Shown here: one piece after another, positions 9,201 to 18,584 of the stretch
How the letters are laid out: the number at the start of each line of letters is the position of its first letter
Numbering within the stretch: the first letter of the stretch is position 1
Assembly: GCF_963855985.1 (NCBI RefSeq)
Contig: NC_087104.1
Location: 12,462,001-12,526,000, forward strand
Direction: 5' to 3'
Source of the DNA: Ostrinia nubilalis
Taxonomy: Eukaryota > Arthropoda > Insecta > Lepidoptera > Crambidae
Length of the DNA stretch: 64,000 nucleotides
Translations under genes and position numbers: made by a program
Notes under the pieces: generated by a model
What the model was told of the DNA's origin: nothing
Seen by the model: the letters and a program-made list of their open reading frames with translations, nothing else
Databases searched by the model: none

Positions 9201-11743
9201 AACAACGACAAGAGTAAATCTGACCCTGTAAGCAAAAAGTCATTAAGACTAAATCCTTCAACTTTATCAGCAGCATCAAAAACTAGTCTTAATTTTTTCT
9301 TATTTGGGTTATCAACACCAAAATGTGGCAATACCCACGTCCTAGGTGTGACAGCATCATCCTTTAGTTCCTCAGCGAAATCGTTTTCTAATAAGTGCTG
9401 AATTCTTTCCGCGTACCTAGATGCAAACCCTGTATCTTTCGTCATCTTACGCTCGATACCTTTTAGACGTCGTAATGCATTAGGGTAAGAGTCTGGCGTT
9501 TGACAGTTCATGTCACGCCATGGTAAACCAACGTTCCAGCGGCCGTCGACAAGTTCAGCGCTCTGCTCCAGCATAGCTTCAGCGCGCACGTCATCCGCAT
9601 TTTGACGAGGCTTACCCAAGACGCCCAATGAGCCCAAGGTAAATGAACGCCTGATCTCGTCGTGAATATCCTGCAACAGGTGATTTTCAGTGGGATAGTC
9701 TCCGCCCTCTGAAATAAAAAGAGTAACCTGGGGAGAGGAGCGGACCTCACGTGGTACATTAATGCTGCCATGCACGCACCAGCCCAAGGGAGTGAGTGTT
9801 GCCGAAGGTTCATTACGTTTTCCAACCCTTACCTCTATGGGGAAAAATAAATTATAATTATCCTGCCCTATCAGAATCTCTGGTTTGACATCCGTTTGAC
9901 AAATATTATCAAAAACATCAGGCATATTAGGATAATCTTTAAAATTAACATAACTCATCTTTTGTACCGGTAAGCATAATTGAGGTACACTTCGCGCACA
10001 AAAAGAATGAATTTTACCGTCCATACCCGAAATGTCCACGCTCACTATTGTCGCATCCAGAACTAGTTCATTGTTGGTCCACGCGCCGCATACCCGCATT
10101 TTCTCCCGACGGCCGCACAGCCCGGCGCGCTCCGCCAGCGCAGCGCTTATTAAAGACACTGTCGAACCGTCGTCCAGGAGAGCACTCGTACTGATGATTC
10201 CATTCGGCCCGTGTATGCGTACAGGTACGACTTTCAAAAACACCCGCCGATCAGTCGAGTTTATGTTCGTGACTGTCTCCGTAGAAGCATTCTGTTGCCT
10301 TGGCTGAACAGTAGAGTCGTCGCGGCGGTTGATAACTGGATAATGCAGCAACTTATGATGAGGTAAACCACAGTTGTCTACGTCGCACACCGGCGCAGTG
10401 CATGTTTCTCTGCTATGACGGGATGACAGACATTTGAAACAGAGTCCGCTGCGCTTCACGTGATTCCATCTGGTCGTACGTAGAGCTTTACTAAAGCGCT
10501 TGCATTCCAACAGCGTATGGTTCGCTTTACGACAAAACTGACATTTGTTGACGTCTTGTTGTTCAGACTGTAACACTACTGCTTGCGGACGGTTGGTTGA
10601 AATGTCACGTGGTCTATACTTTGTCTGGTCGTAGCGTGATTCCATGAAGTAGGTATTGGACGTAGTCGATATCTTTATAGCTTCTTCTTTTATAAAATCT
10701 GATAGAATAAGCAAGCGAGGCATCTTTCCTTCAGTGATCAGTGGGAAACTAAAGTCTGACCATTTCGATACAAGCACTGTCGGCAGTTTTGCAAGTATGT
10801 TTGAGACTATGTTCATACCTTGTAGATATTCCTCTCGCTTCAATGCTCGAATGGCCTCTATCAGATTTTGTACCTTCACAGCGAATGGCACTATGTCTCT
10901 CTGGTAATCGCTCGGCAAGGGTGGTAATTTCTTTATGTCCAACAGTACCCTTGAAATTATCAGATCTGGATTACCGAACCTCAGCTCAAGAGTAGACATA
11001 ATAGTTTCTGGTGACGATGCGCTGATCAATAGAGCCGAAACTGCCTCCTTAGCGGCTCCACGCAGGCATTTTCTCAGCCGCCATAAGTTCTCTTTTGGTG
11101 TGAAGTTACATACTTCAGCTGACTCGTAGTATGCTCCTTTAAATGGTAGCCATTCCATCGGGTCTCCGTAAAACTCTGGGAGATCTTGTGGTGTGCATAT
11201 ACGGCTTAAGAGGTTACCGTTGTTGGTGTTTGCAGCAGAGGTAGCCGCAATGTCTCTCAGTGCAGCGGCCAACATGTGTACCGTGCCAGCATTTTCCATA
11301 GGCGCTGACTCTTGATGAGGTACTGAAGAGCACAACTTGCCCGGTTGGGGTCCATTATCGTGGACAAGTTGCTCCTTTTCTTGCTGCTCAAGCCATTGCG
11401 TCACACTATCGCCATTCTCGTGAAGCTGGATATTTGCGGGATATTCATCCTCAAGGTCCGCGATATCCGCCTCCAACTGCTTGTCTAGTAAATCCATAGC
11501 AATTTTGGCCTTTCGTTTCGCAGTTTCAAACTCTAGCCGTTTTTTCCTAGCTGCTATAGATGATTCCGAGGCTTTAGAATGTGCTTTGCTATTATGCACG
11601 ACTGTACTATTATGTACGGAAATGTCATTTTGACTTGCCATATTTTGCACCTCGGAGTAGTCGGATGGCTGAATCTGAATCTCCTGCTGCTCCCTTCGAG
11701 TTGCGCTCCGTGTATTGACCATTCTGGGTGGCGTAAAAAACAT
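6185..11743 (-). CDS. BEL/Pao gag-pol polyprotein
   Basis: A single open frame of 1852 residues encodes all replication proteins of the element. In order: a charged coiled N-terminus (60-105), a DUF1759-like gag region (about 150-350), cysteine-rich knuckles (C401, C404, H409, C414; C435, C438, H443, C448), and an aspartic protease-like block LLDDGST (522-528). Next come reverse transcriptase with YMDD (940-943) and a Pao-type A17 region, RNase H with FSDAS (D1176), E1219 and D1249, an integrase H2C2 finger ending CMLC (C1512, C1515), and the integrase core with D1548, D1610 and E1660. A DUF5641-like tail ends the protein. The start at 11743 is the first ATG; the ATG eight codons in (MVNTRSATRR) looks more like a typical BEL start. 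The stop falls inside the 3' LTR. All key catalytic residues are visible and there is no frameshift, so it may be active. Confidence 0.93.
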   Translation of the reverse strand: MFFTPPRMVNTRSATRREQQEIQIQPSDYSEVQNMASQNDISVHNSTVVHNSKAHSKASESSIAARKKRLEFETAKRKAKIAMDLLDKQLEADIADLEDEYPANIQLHENGDSVTQWLEQQEKEQLVHDNGPQPGKLCSSVPHQESAPMENAGTVHMLAAALRDIAATSAANTNNGNLLSRICTPQDLPEFYGDPMEWLPFKGAYYESAEVCNFTPKENLWRLRKCLRGAAKEAVSALLISASSPETIMSTLELRFGNPDLIISRVLLDIKKLPPLPSDYQRDIVPFAVKVQNLIEAIRALKREEYLQGMNIVSNILAKLPTVLVSKWSDFSFPLITEGKMPRLLILSDFIKEEAIKISTTSNTYFMESRYDQTKYRPRDISTNRPQAVVLQSEQQDVNKCQFCRKANHTLLECKRFSKALRTTRWNHVKRSGLCFKCLSSRHSRETCTAPVCDVDNCGLPHHKLLHYPVINRRDDSTVQPRQQNASTETVTNINSTDRRVFLKVVPVRIHGPNGIISTSALLDDGSTVSLISAALAERAGLCGRREKMRVCGAWTNNELVLDATIVSVDISGMDGKIHSFCARSVPQLCLPVQKMSYVNFKDYPNMPDVFDNICQTDVKPEILIGQDNYNLFFPIEVRVGKRNEPSATLTPLGWCVHGSINVPREVRSSPQVTLFISEGGDYPTENHLLQDIHDEIRRSFTLGSLGVLGKPRQNADDVRAEAMLEQSAELVDGRWNVGLPWRDMNCQTPDSYPNALRRLKGIERKMTKDTGFASRYAERIQHLLENDFAEELKDDAVTPRTWVLPHFGVDNPNKKKLRLVFDAADKVEGFSLNDFLLTGSDLLLSLFGVMLRFRENKIAVTGDIKDMFLRVKIKPEDQQAFRFLWRSNPKESVKTYVMTSLIFGANCSPFVAQFVKNKNAKRFESSKPAAVDAIINSHYMDDYIDSLPDQESAIDVVRDVIEIHKAGGFEIRNWTSNSSAVLDSIPKEALGPVAVKFKIDEQLQGERILGLMWYPKEDELGFDVSLKRIPESVIHGKDKPTKRLMLRVIMSVFDVLGFLSPFTIQGRIMLQDTWRINVGWDDLIPDDIYTRWCQWIDMLKVINQIRIPRCYVNVHRTTDDSMDPSTEAPVAKMSLVESPIPNHCQADAPTFVEAGGNSTANGKNYSDLQLHVFSDASTKAMSAVAYWRWNDGDKSCVAFSASKCRVLPVKPMTVPRAELQAAVLAARLADTIGKEHRLAPERRFFWSDSTTVIHWIRNSTRKYKVFEANRLGEIDELTRVSEWRHVPTKMNIADLATRESFNLDCFRGEWFTGPSFLYGVETSWPAGMVQPETEQMQSGYVMVMENSLEALPVPDPHRFSSWLRLVRATAVALKFIDKCKGLTGDVNCDTMRRAESLLIKQAQMDSFSDEITALRNGKCVDRSSRLLTLTPFEDEQGLLRVGGRIDAAEDVNLEMKRPVILDGRHRVARLIVRHHHVKAAHGNQETVVNELKQKYWIINLRPTVKTVVSQCMLCRIRKCTPRIPRMGDLPHARLAHHNRPFTFCGLDLFGPMEVAVGRRREKRYGVLFTCLTVRAVNIEIVPSLSTDSLIMALRRMAARRGWPSHLFSDNGTNLRGAEKELARSIAGLDQETLKREGVNNNMTWHFIPPASPHWGGAWERLIRTVKTALKIVIGERTLKEETLSTLMAEVENMVNSRPLSHVSVDPTTGESLTPNHFLLGSSSNLPCIGEFDDTDLHLRKQWRKAQRLADMFWKRWVREVLPDMLPRKKWNSEQAPLQVGDLVLVVDPSSTRNTWPKGIIHRVYPGKDGRIRTVDVKTKTGIWRRSAARVAPISLDSECCSSTRVGSVADA
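6201..6211 (-). promoter_or_regulatory. Polypurine tract of BEL element
   Basis: The minus-strand sequence AGGGTGGGGAG lies directly before the 3' LTR, the expected position for plus-strand DNA priming in LTR retrotransposons. Confidence 0.8.
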
Positions 11744-11771
11744 TGAATCCGCCTGGATCCGGCTCGAAGAT

Positions 11772-11889
11772 TGTAAACCACCAGCTTTTGCACGGAATAC
11801 TTTTCAACTGACACAGACGTCAAACCAACCTTTTATGAAAATCAAACCTAAGAGAAAAACCTCTACGGAGGTTTTATGCATCGGCAACA
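11772..11889 (-). repeat. BEL 5' LTR
   Basis: This 118-bp copy is identical to 6083-6200. The GTGGT at 11890-11894 is the second copy of the target duplication. The gag-pol start codon lies only 28 bp downstream of this LTR (about 50 bp for the likelier internal ATG), so the leader is very short. Confidence 0.95.
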
Positions 11890-12340
11890 GTGGTTTTGAA
11901 TTCCTCACTCACAACACTGAATAGATCTTCATAAATTTGATCGACATTATTGTTATCTAATACAAGTTTATCAATACCATCACAAATATTTTTCTTAAAT
12001 TTGTCAATTCGGTTAGTTGTTATTGGCCTACAAACAACATCCACTGTACTAGGGACATGATGGTGTTCAAATGTGGCCAATTGTCCACTATGATCTGAAC
12101 TAAGGCAATTAATTATTGATTTACTTTGAATATCACAGTTACAAAAAATGTTATCTAAGCAAGTAGCTGATGTTGGAGTGATTCTAGTAGGCTCATTGAA
12201 AAGATGTGATAAATTAAAAGATTTAAAAAGGTTTAAGAATCTTATTTTATATTGAGTATTATCTAATACTTGTGCCAATGTGATAATACTTTTAATAGTA
12301 AGTACATTAACATCGTACATTAAATAAATATTTTTGTAAC
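11890..12340 (-). pseudogene. LINE A endonuclease, C-terminal part
   Basis: A minus-strand frame encodes the last part of an apurinic-like (exonuclease-endonuclease-phosphatase) domain. FNEPTRITPTSATCLDNIF is followed by SSDHSGQLATF, the SDH motif holding the catalytic Asp and His. The N-terminal motifs (Asn and Glu active-site blocks) are missing upstream of 12340, so the copy is truncated. The frame then runs into the BEL LTR and stops there. It belongs with the RT piece at 4004-6082 on the far side of the BEL insertion. Confidence 0.85.
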
Positions 12341-12345
12341 TGAAG

Positions 12346-12999
12346 CAGACGCAACTTAGGACAAGCTGTTGAAGATTATATTCTTGGGAAAAATATGGAA
12401 AATAAGCATAATTAATGTATCGTTTGTTCGTTCGTTTCAGTCAATTAACGGTCCTGCGCTTATTTCATAGGTAAGGACATAATAATTATTATGAAACAAA
12501 ATAACACTCACCCATTTTGTACTCTTTACGTTCAAACACTTTTTTAAATTTAGGATTGTTCGGCCATGGTAGTTAGGAGACTGACAAGAAAAAGTTTCAG
12601 CAGCCTATTTATACCAGGATTTAGGGTTTTTGATAACGGTCCCACCAACAAAACGGGAGTAATAACGAACGTGATAAGGAGTGGAGGAAAAAATAATAAA
12701 TATACAGGGTGATTTTGTATTCAAAATTTTTTAATAAGCTCTACACAACAATGTTACAATAGTACTTTATCTTAATTAATTTAATCGTAGTATTTTTCGA
12801 AAAAAAAGAACAAAGAAAATTTTATTCAAATTCAAATTCAAAGGACATCATCCACGTTTCATATATTTTTGGTCCAAAATCAAAAGTGCCGGCCAACAAA
12901 TAAAAGTGCTGTATTCTGACAGAATACGTCTGCCTTAGCATTTGTTACTATGGCACCAAAGCTGTAGCACCACTGTGCATCGAGTATTTGAGATCAACA
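12346..12999. other. Gene-free AT-rich stretch
   Basis: No coding frame or clear element boundary is seen. Fragments include TTCGTTCGTTTCAGTCAATT near 12427, which is like the ends of nearby RTE copies, and TACAGGGTGATTTTG near 12707, which resembles one end of mariner-type MITEs. It separates LINE A from LINE B. Confidence 0.5.
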
Positions 13000-13723
13000 G
13001 ATGGCGCTGCCATCAAGTAAACACTGGCTCCGTGTTGATCAATTAATTAATCATGGAAAAACTCAGTATAAAGACGTGAATTTGTAATTGTTAAGTGCAG
13101 TTTTACAACAACAACTCGTGAAAGTGTTATCTCCCGAAAACTTTCGAGCTGCTTGGAGAAATTGACTCAATAAAATTTTGTGACTAAGTGATAGTGAAAG
13201 TGACAATAAAAACAAAACAGTGCGGAAATGACTAATTGTACATAATTAAAAGACAATAAATCAACAACGTAGTGTGCTAAAGTGAATATACTGTTACTAC
13301 AAAATCATAAAATCAAGAAAAACAGAAATCGGACGGTTAATGTTATTTGAAATCATAGCACTGTATCAGGAATTGGATCGTTATCGCACTAGACAGAAGA
13401 GCCAATATCTGGAGCACTTTAAAATAGCGCCATCTTCTGGTGTCAAGCTGAACCTATCTGACAGCGGTATAGTAAGATTGAACCCGACTACTACTCGGCA
13501 CGAGATGTCACTACTTTCCATATAAACAAAAAATGGAATAGGCGCCATCTACTGAGTTTGATGCGAACGAGTTGTTGGTTATTGACTAAAAGGGCATTTA
13601 AGGTGAAGCCTTGCTACTCGACGCTAGATGTCACTACACGCCATACAAGAAACTGTACTTTGAAGCTCCATCTGTCTATTAACTACGGAAACAAATCCAA
13701 AAACAAATAATAAGATCAACAGA

Positions 13724-15409
13724 ATGTCGAAACCTAACCACAAAGGTACAAACAACGACCGTAAGAGGGCACAACTAGTCACATGTCGTAAATGCAAGCA
13801 AAAGGTTGACTCAAAAGCCACTGTACTCTGCTCAATATGCCGAAATAACTTCGAATTCGATTGCATAGGATATTCGGAAAAACTACACCGCCTGAAAACA
13901 GCTGATATGAGGAAAAATTGGAAGTGTAGATCATGTGACAGAACAGCGAAAAGCACATCTACACCTAACTCAGCATCATCATATGTAACGCATCGCAGAA
14001 AAGAGACGGTCCCAACAATTAATATCAACACACAGACGTCCAGTCAAATGGAAAATCCTCAAGATACTTTCTCGAACACAACACAAAGATTGATAGAACA
14101 GCAACCATCACAGGCAGCACACACCAGCTTAACTTCTCAACTAAACGACTCCTCAATCTCTAATGTGAATGACGACTCACAGGTACTGACCGCTTTCCGC
14201 GACTCTGAAGAACCGCTGGATTCGCTGACGCTGAGTCAGCAACTATCGAAAAGCATGGACTACACAGCGACCGATTCAAATTCAATTCCAATTCAAGAAA
14301 TGAAAGAATCTATCACTCGTCTGCGCTCAGAATATGCCATCCTTCAAAATGAGTTTGACAATACTTCACTGGAAAATAACAAGCTCCGTCAGCAAGTTGA
14401 TAAACTGATAAAAGAAAATGATATGCTAAAAACTTTGTGCCGATCTCCAGTAAACGAAAGCTTGATAAGCCACAGCTCTAGAAAAAGTAAAAGGCCTCCG
14501 ACGCATCAGACAAAAATCTTCTCTCCTCATTCAAACAGTTCGCTCTATTCACTTCAACAGCGAATCAATGATTTAGAGAAAGAACTCAAACTCGCAGAAG
14601 ATGAGATACTGAGCCTTAAGAGTTATATTAATGCTCTAGGAACGACCGACACTCAAACAAATCATCCATTGTTAGAAAAATCTGAAAACTCAAGTTCAGG
14701 AACGGACAGAAGGAACGACGGCCGTAAACATTCGAACAATATTTTGTTGTTTGGATCGCAGCAGTGTGTAGGATTGGCTTCGACGCTGTTGAGGCAACGA
14801 GCATCCTCCCAATATCTTCGTTACAACGTCTCGGCCGTTACCAAACCAAACGCAACAACTGAAGAAATATTAAATTCATCTTGTGGACTTCAGATGAAAG
14901 ACTCGGACATATTAATATTAGGTGTAGGTGAAAATGACACTAATCCTAAAAAGGTGATATTAGAATTAAGTTTAGTTCTTAAGAAATTTAAATCAAATAG
15001 AATTATTATTTTAAGTGTTTTACATAATAGGTATTTGAATGAATTTATGTTAAATAATGAATTACGGCTATTGTCCAACTTGTATCCAAATTGTTACTTT
15101 ATGCAATCAAAATCTCAACACAAAATGACATCAAATAGTATAAATTATTTTATAGATTGTACAGATTATGAGAATGAATTTTTAAACTTAGACAAATTGA
15201 AACGCTTTGTTAATTCATGTAAGATTATAAAAAACCAAAACTCAAGCGTTCCACTTGCAAAATCAGAAATATTATCAACCTACAATGAACCAAAGTATAA
15301 ACAAAAATCTATCTTAGACTATTTTACGAAAAAGAAGATTGACGTTAATGTAAATGAAAAAGATAGTCATGAAAAATCTGATAGTGACTTTCAGTTTTTT
15401 CGTTCGTAA
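13724..15409 (+). CDS. LINE B ORF1: PHD-like finger and SGNH-esterase-like protein
   Basis: This 561-residue protein probably binds the element RNA and acts as a chaperone during retrotransposition. A cysteine-rich PHD-like finger lies at 21-71 (C21, C24, C36, C39, C47, W66, C68, C71). A Ser/Thr-rich linker follows, then heptad-like coiled coils at about 190-240 and 272-303. An SGNH-hydrolase-like core spans about 338-460, with LLFGSQQ (candidate nucleophile block near 345) and GENDTN (Asn404). CR1 ORF1 proteins are known to carry PHD and esterase domains. The start is the first ATG of the frame and follows a leader with several short upstream frames. It overlaps ORF2 by 56 bases in another frame. 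Whether the esterase is catalytic is not clear, because the usual GDS is GSQ here. Confidence 0.85.
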   Translation: MSKPNHKGTNNDRKRAQLVTCRKCKQKVDSKATVLCSICRNNFEFDCIGYSEKLHRLKTADMRKNWKCRSCDRTAKSTSTPNSASSYVTHRRKETVPTININTQTSSQMENPQDTFSNTTQRLIEQQPSQAAHTSLTSQLNDSSISNVNDDSQVLTAFRDSEEPLDSLTLSQQLSKSMDYTATDSNSIPIQEMKESITRLRSEYAILQNEFDNTSLENNKLRQQVDKLIKENDMLKTLCRSPVNESLISHSSRKSKRPPTHQTKIFSPHSNSSLYSLQQRINDLEKELKLAEDEILSLKSYINALGTTDTQTNHPLLEKSENSSSGTDRRNDGRKHSNNILLFGSQQCVGLASTLLRQRASSQYLRYNVSAVTKPNATTEEILNSSCGLQMKDSDILILGVGENDTNPKKVILELSLVLKKFKSNRIIILSVLHNRYLNEFMLNNELRLLSNLYPNCYFMQSKSQHKMTSNSINYFIDCTDYENEFLNLDKLKRFVNSCKIIKNQNSSVPLAKSEILSTYNEPKYKQKSILDYFTKKKIDVNVNEKDSHEKSDSDFQFFRS

Positions 15410-18260
15410 TTATGTATCTGTATTGCACCAAAACATTAATGGACTTATTAGTAAATCAGATATGTTGGCTGCATCATTGCATGAGTTAGTAAATAATGAG
15501 GACAACTTAATCGATGTGTTATGTATTACAGAACATAATATGACCATTGATGACACCCAATACATGTCATTAATAAATTATAAGCTGGCCTCATGTTTTA
15601 ATCGGAATAATAGGCACGGGGGGTCCTGCATATTGGTAAAACAAAATCATGCTTACAGAGTACTCGATGATATTGCTAAGTTATCAATCGCAAATTTTAT
15701 AGAATGCTCAGCAATTGAATTAACAGATCATCAAATATGTATTATCTGTATATACCGACCACCACATAATACTCAGCTCGCATTTAATACCTTTTTCAAA
15801 CAACTAGATGAAATGTTATCAAAATTTCTATTAAAAAACAAAAAAATAATATTATGTGGAGATTTTAATATTGATATTTTAAAGCAGACAAGGTATACTG
15901 ATGAGTTTTCGAATCTTATTTTGAGTCATAATCTGAAAATTCAATTTAAGCAACCTACTCGTGTAGCTGGTAAATCCTGTATCGATAATATGGCTCATAA
16001 TATAAGAGGATCTACAGGCAAGATAACCGAACTTGCTTTATCCGATCATTCAGCACAGTTGCTCAAGTGTCCGATCAAAAAAAGTTGCTCCCTAAAATAT
16101 TGGTATGTGTATAAACGCGACTTTTCTATTGAAAATAGAAAAGGCTTTATCAAACATTTGAGTAAACTCAGTTTCTCTGATGCTTTTAGTGCTAGTGATC
16201 CCGATGTGGCATTTGACAGCTTTCTCGAGGATTTCAAACTAATTTACGATCTATGCTTCCCTATAGTAAAAATTAAGATTCAAACTACTACGAGACCAAA
16301 ATGGTTAAGTCGTGGTATCCGTGTTTGTAGTAAACGGAAAAGGGATCTACTTTGGCAATATAGACGCGCTCCGAACATCAAAAATAAAACAGCCTTCCAA
16401 ACCTATGCAAAGCGATACAAATCTATAGTAAAACTGACTCAAAAGTCTCAAAATGACTACTATGTAAAGAATTCTTTAAATAAGTGCAAAGCGACCTGGG
16501 AAGTAATAAAAAAAGTAAAAGCAAAATACCCCAAACAAAGCATAGATAGAATCAATCTAAAAGACAAAGTTATTACTGACCCTCAAGACATCGCTAACGA
16601 ATTTAATAATTATTTTGTTGACGAAGTTAAGACTGATATTAATATTCACAATGTAAAAAATATCCAGGTTAATCATATTTTTAATACAATTTTCTTAAAT
16701 CCCACAATACCTATGGACATTCAAAATATTATATTATCTTTAAAAAACACTAATAGTGCTGGCTATGATGATATCATCACGTCTACAATTAAGGATACAT
16801 GTGCCATTATTTCACCAGTATTGAGCTTCATTTTGAATTTGTGCTTTGAACATAGCACTTATCCAAAGGCTCTTAAAACATCAATTGTTAAACCTTTATT
16901 TAAAAAAGAAGATAGGACTGACATGCGTTTTTATAGACCAATAGCCTTAATTTCAGTTTTTTCAAAGATATTTGAAAAAGTTATATATCAAAAACTTAAT
17001 TCATTTCTTGAAACCAAAAATATTTTTGCACCCCAACAATATGGTTTCAGAAAGAACAAAAGTATAAATCAAGCTGTATTTAGTTTTTTGTTTAATGTTA
17101 CACAAGGAGTAGACCACCGCACACCTACAGCTGCTTTATTTATGGACATGACCAAAGCATTTGATTATGTCGATCACAAAATATTATTGAATAAGCTATA
17201 TTGTTATGGTATTAGGGGTAATATGCATGGCTTAATAAAGTCTTATTTAAGTGATCGACAACAAGCAACGAGGATCGAGAGAATTAACATGAAAACAAAA
17301 ACTGAAGTTGTATACCAGTCAGAGCTTAGGTATATAAAGCACGGTGTGCCGCAAGGTAGTGTGCTTGGCCCCTTACTATTCTTAATATATATTAACGACT
17401 TACCTTCCGTAACGAAACACAACATGACATTATTTGCAGATGACAGTACTATTCTTTTGAGTAATAATAATTGGACATATTTAGAGAATGACATAAATGA
17501 AACCTTGACATCTATTATTGAATGGCTGAGGAATAATAATCTTCTAATAAATTTAGATAAAACTGTGATTATGAATTTTAGACAACATGATAACGATGCA
17601 GATAAACTCAATGTAACATATTGTGGTAAACAACTTGACGTAATACATTCGACAAAGTTCTTGGGCTTGTATATTGATAATACCTTAAAATGGAAAAGTC
17701 ACATTGCACACGTTAGGAAGAAACTAAGTCAATTTTCATACGCATTATACAATCTCAGGAAAATTTCTAACAAATCGGCTTTACTAACGGCCTATAATGG
17801 TTATGTCGTGTCCACACTACGATACGGCATAATATTCTGGGGAAATTCTGTCGATAAAGATCTTGCTTTCAAAGCTCAAAAGCGGTGCATCAGAGCAATG
17901 CATAACATGAAACAGACAGACTCCTGTAAGCCATTATTTGTGGGATTGAAATTGTTGACTGTTCCATGTCTGTACATTTATGAGGTTGCAGTTTTTGTCA
18001 AAACTAATAATAATTTATTTCAATTTAAGACTCGAGATCGTCATAGAAACAAACTGTGTGTTGTAGCTTGTAAGACAACGCTAATGAATCAGAGCATTTA
18101 TTGTAACGCTGCTCGTATTTTTAACAAAATTCGCGATGACATTCGCAATGTTGACGATCTCATTATATTTAAAAATAAATTCCAAGAATTTCTGGTTAAA
18201 AAATGCTACTATTCGATCCAGGAATATTTATCTGACAATGGTAAAATAAGTAATGAATAA
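15354..18260 (+). CDS. LINE B ORF2: endonuclease-reverse transcriptase
   Basis: This 968-residue enzyme nicks the target DNA and reverse transcribes the element RNA at the nick. The endonuclease has HQNING (N27), CITEHN (E60), CGDFNID (D170, N172) and LSDHSAQ (D231, H232). The RT has the VKPLFKKED region, FYRPIALISVFSKIFEK, FMDMTKAFDYVD (D597), GVPQGSVLGPLLFLIYIND and FADD (693-696), followed by TKFLGLYID. All catalytic positions are visible and there is no stop or frameshift. The first ATG at 15354 lies inside ORF1. The endonuclease homology only starts about residue 20, so a later start or translation by reinitiation is possible. There is no RNase H domain. Confidence 0.93.
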   Translation: MKKIVMKNLIVTFSFFVRNYVSVLHQNINGLISKSDMLAASLHELVNNEDNLIDVLCITEHNMTIDDTQYMSLINYKLASCFNRNNRHGGSCILVKQNHAYRVLDDIAKLSIANFIECSAIELTDHQICIICIYRPPHNTQLAFNTFFKQLDEMLSKFLLKNKKIILCGDFNIDILKQTRYTDEFSNLILSHNLKIQFKQPTRVAGKSCIDNMAHNIRGSTGKITELALSDHSAQLLKCPIKKSCSLKYWYVYKRDFSIENRKGFIKHLSKLSFSDAFSASDPDVAFDSFLEDFKLIYDLCFPIVKIKIQTTTRPKWLSRGIRVCSKRKRDLLWQYRRAPNIKNKTAFQTYAKRYKSIVKLTQKSQNDYYVKNSLNKCKATWEVIKKVKAKYPKQSIDRINLKDKVITDPQDIANEFNNYFVDEVKTDINIHNVKNIQVNHIFNTIFLNPTIPMDIQNIILSLKNTNSAGYDDIITSTIKDTCAIISPVLSFILNLCFEHSTYPKALKTSIVKPLFKKEDRTDMRFYRPIALISVFSKIFEKVIYQKLNSFLETKNIFAPQQYGFRKNKSINQAVFSFLFNVTQGVDHRTPTAALFMDMTKAFDYVDHKILLNKLYCYGIRGNMHGLIKSYLSDRQQATRIERINMKTKTEVVYQSELRYIKHGVPQGSVLGPLLFLIYINDLPSVTKHNMTLFADDSTILLSNNNWTYLENDINETLTSIIEWLRNNNLLINLDKTVIMNFRQHDNDADKLNVTYCGKQLDVIHSTKFLGLYIDNTLKWKSHIAHVRKKLSQFSYALYNLRKISNKSALLTAYNGYVVSTLRYGIIFWGNSVDKDLAFKAQKRCIRAMHNMKQTDSCKPLFVGLKLLTVPCLYIYEVAVFVKTNNNLFQFKTRDRHRNKLCVVACKTTLMNQSIYCNAARIFNKIRDDIRNVDDLIIFKNKFQEFLVKKCYYSIQEYLSDNGKISNE

Positions 18261-18412
18261 TTTATCGTATGAATCTAATGTAATCATTCTTTTATTCAAT
18301 TCAATTTAATTTAATTAACTATTGTATTGTATGCCTAAAAGGCGGAACACAGTGAAACTAATTGTAATATTATGTGACCTGTATGTATATAACCTGTGAT
18401 TCACAATAAAGA

Positions 18413-18443
<31 letters not shown>
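18413..18443 (+). repeat. ATT microsatellite tail of LINE B
   Basis: About ten ATT triplets directly follow ACAATAAAGAC. Short tandem tails of this kind are usual at the 3' end of CR1-like LINEs and mark the end of the element. Confidence 0.8.
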
Positions 18444-18446
<3 letters not shown>

Positions 18447-18584
18447 TTAACGATTACCACTCATATATAATTGTATTCCGTATTAATTATTTATCATGTC
18501 AATTTAAAATTTATTATCCTTAACAGTATTTTCATAGAACAAATAATATAATGTCAAATTATGAAATAGTCAAATCACAAAAAG

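Larger units (their letters stand above)
6083..11889 (-). mobile_element. Complete young BEL/Pao LTR retrotransposon
   Basis: This 5807-bp element has two identical 118-bp LTRs (6083-6200, 11772-11889). Each LTR starts TG and ends CA on the minus strand. A 5-bp duplication GTGGT lies at 6078-6082 and 11890-11894. A purine tract abuts the 3' LTR, and a single 1852-codon gag-pol frame is open. The LTRs are short for the group. I did not see a standard TGG primer-binding site after the 5' LTR; the sequence there begins ATCTTCGAGCCGGATCC. Identical LTRs imply a recent insertion. It disrupts LINE A. No envelope-like frame was seen. Confidence 0.95.
3815..12345 (-). mobile_element. LINE A, CR1/Daphne type, split by a BEL element
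   Basis: A non-LTR retrotransposon on the minus strand has its endonuclease part at 11890-12340 and its reverse transcriptase part at 4004-6082. The BEL/Pao element at 6083-11889 separates them. The 3' untranslated part runs to about 3815 and contains AATAAA-like text (minus strand) near 3838. The 5' part of the endonuclease and any ORF1 are missing, so the copy was 5'-truncated before or independently of the BEL insertion. The clade is inferred from RT motif text and a similar layout to LINE B. Confidence 0.8.
13000..18446 (+). mobile_element. LINE B, CR1/Daphne type, near complete
   Basis: A non-LTR retrotransposon carries a long 5' leader (5' limit estimated at about 13000), ORF1 (13724-15409), an overlapping ORF2 (15354-18260), a short 3' untranslated part and a tail of ATT repeats (18413-18443). 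Both ORFs are open. The 5' boundary and target duplication could not be fixed by eye. The layout (PHD-like finger plus esterase-like ORF1, endonuclease-RT ORF2, microsatellite tail) fits the CR1/Daphne group. Confidence 0.85.

Noticed and set aside
6115..11129. Many plus-strand frames of 60-131 codons opposite the BEL gag-pol
   Set aside because: They are shadows of the 1852-codon minus-strand frame.
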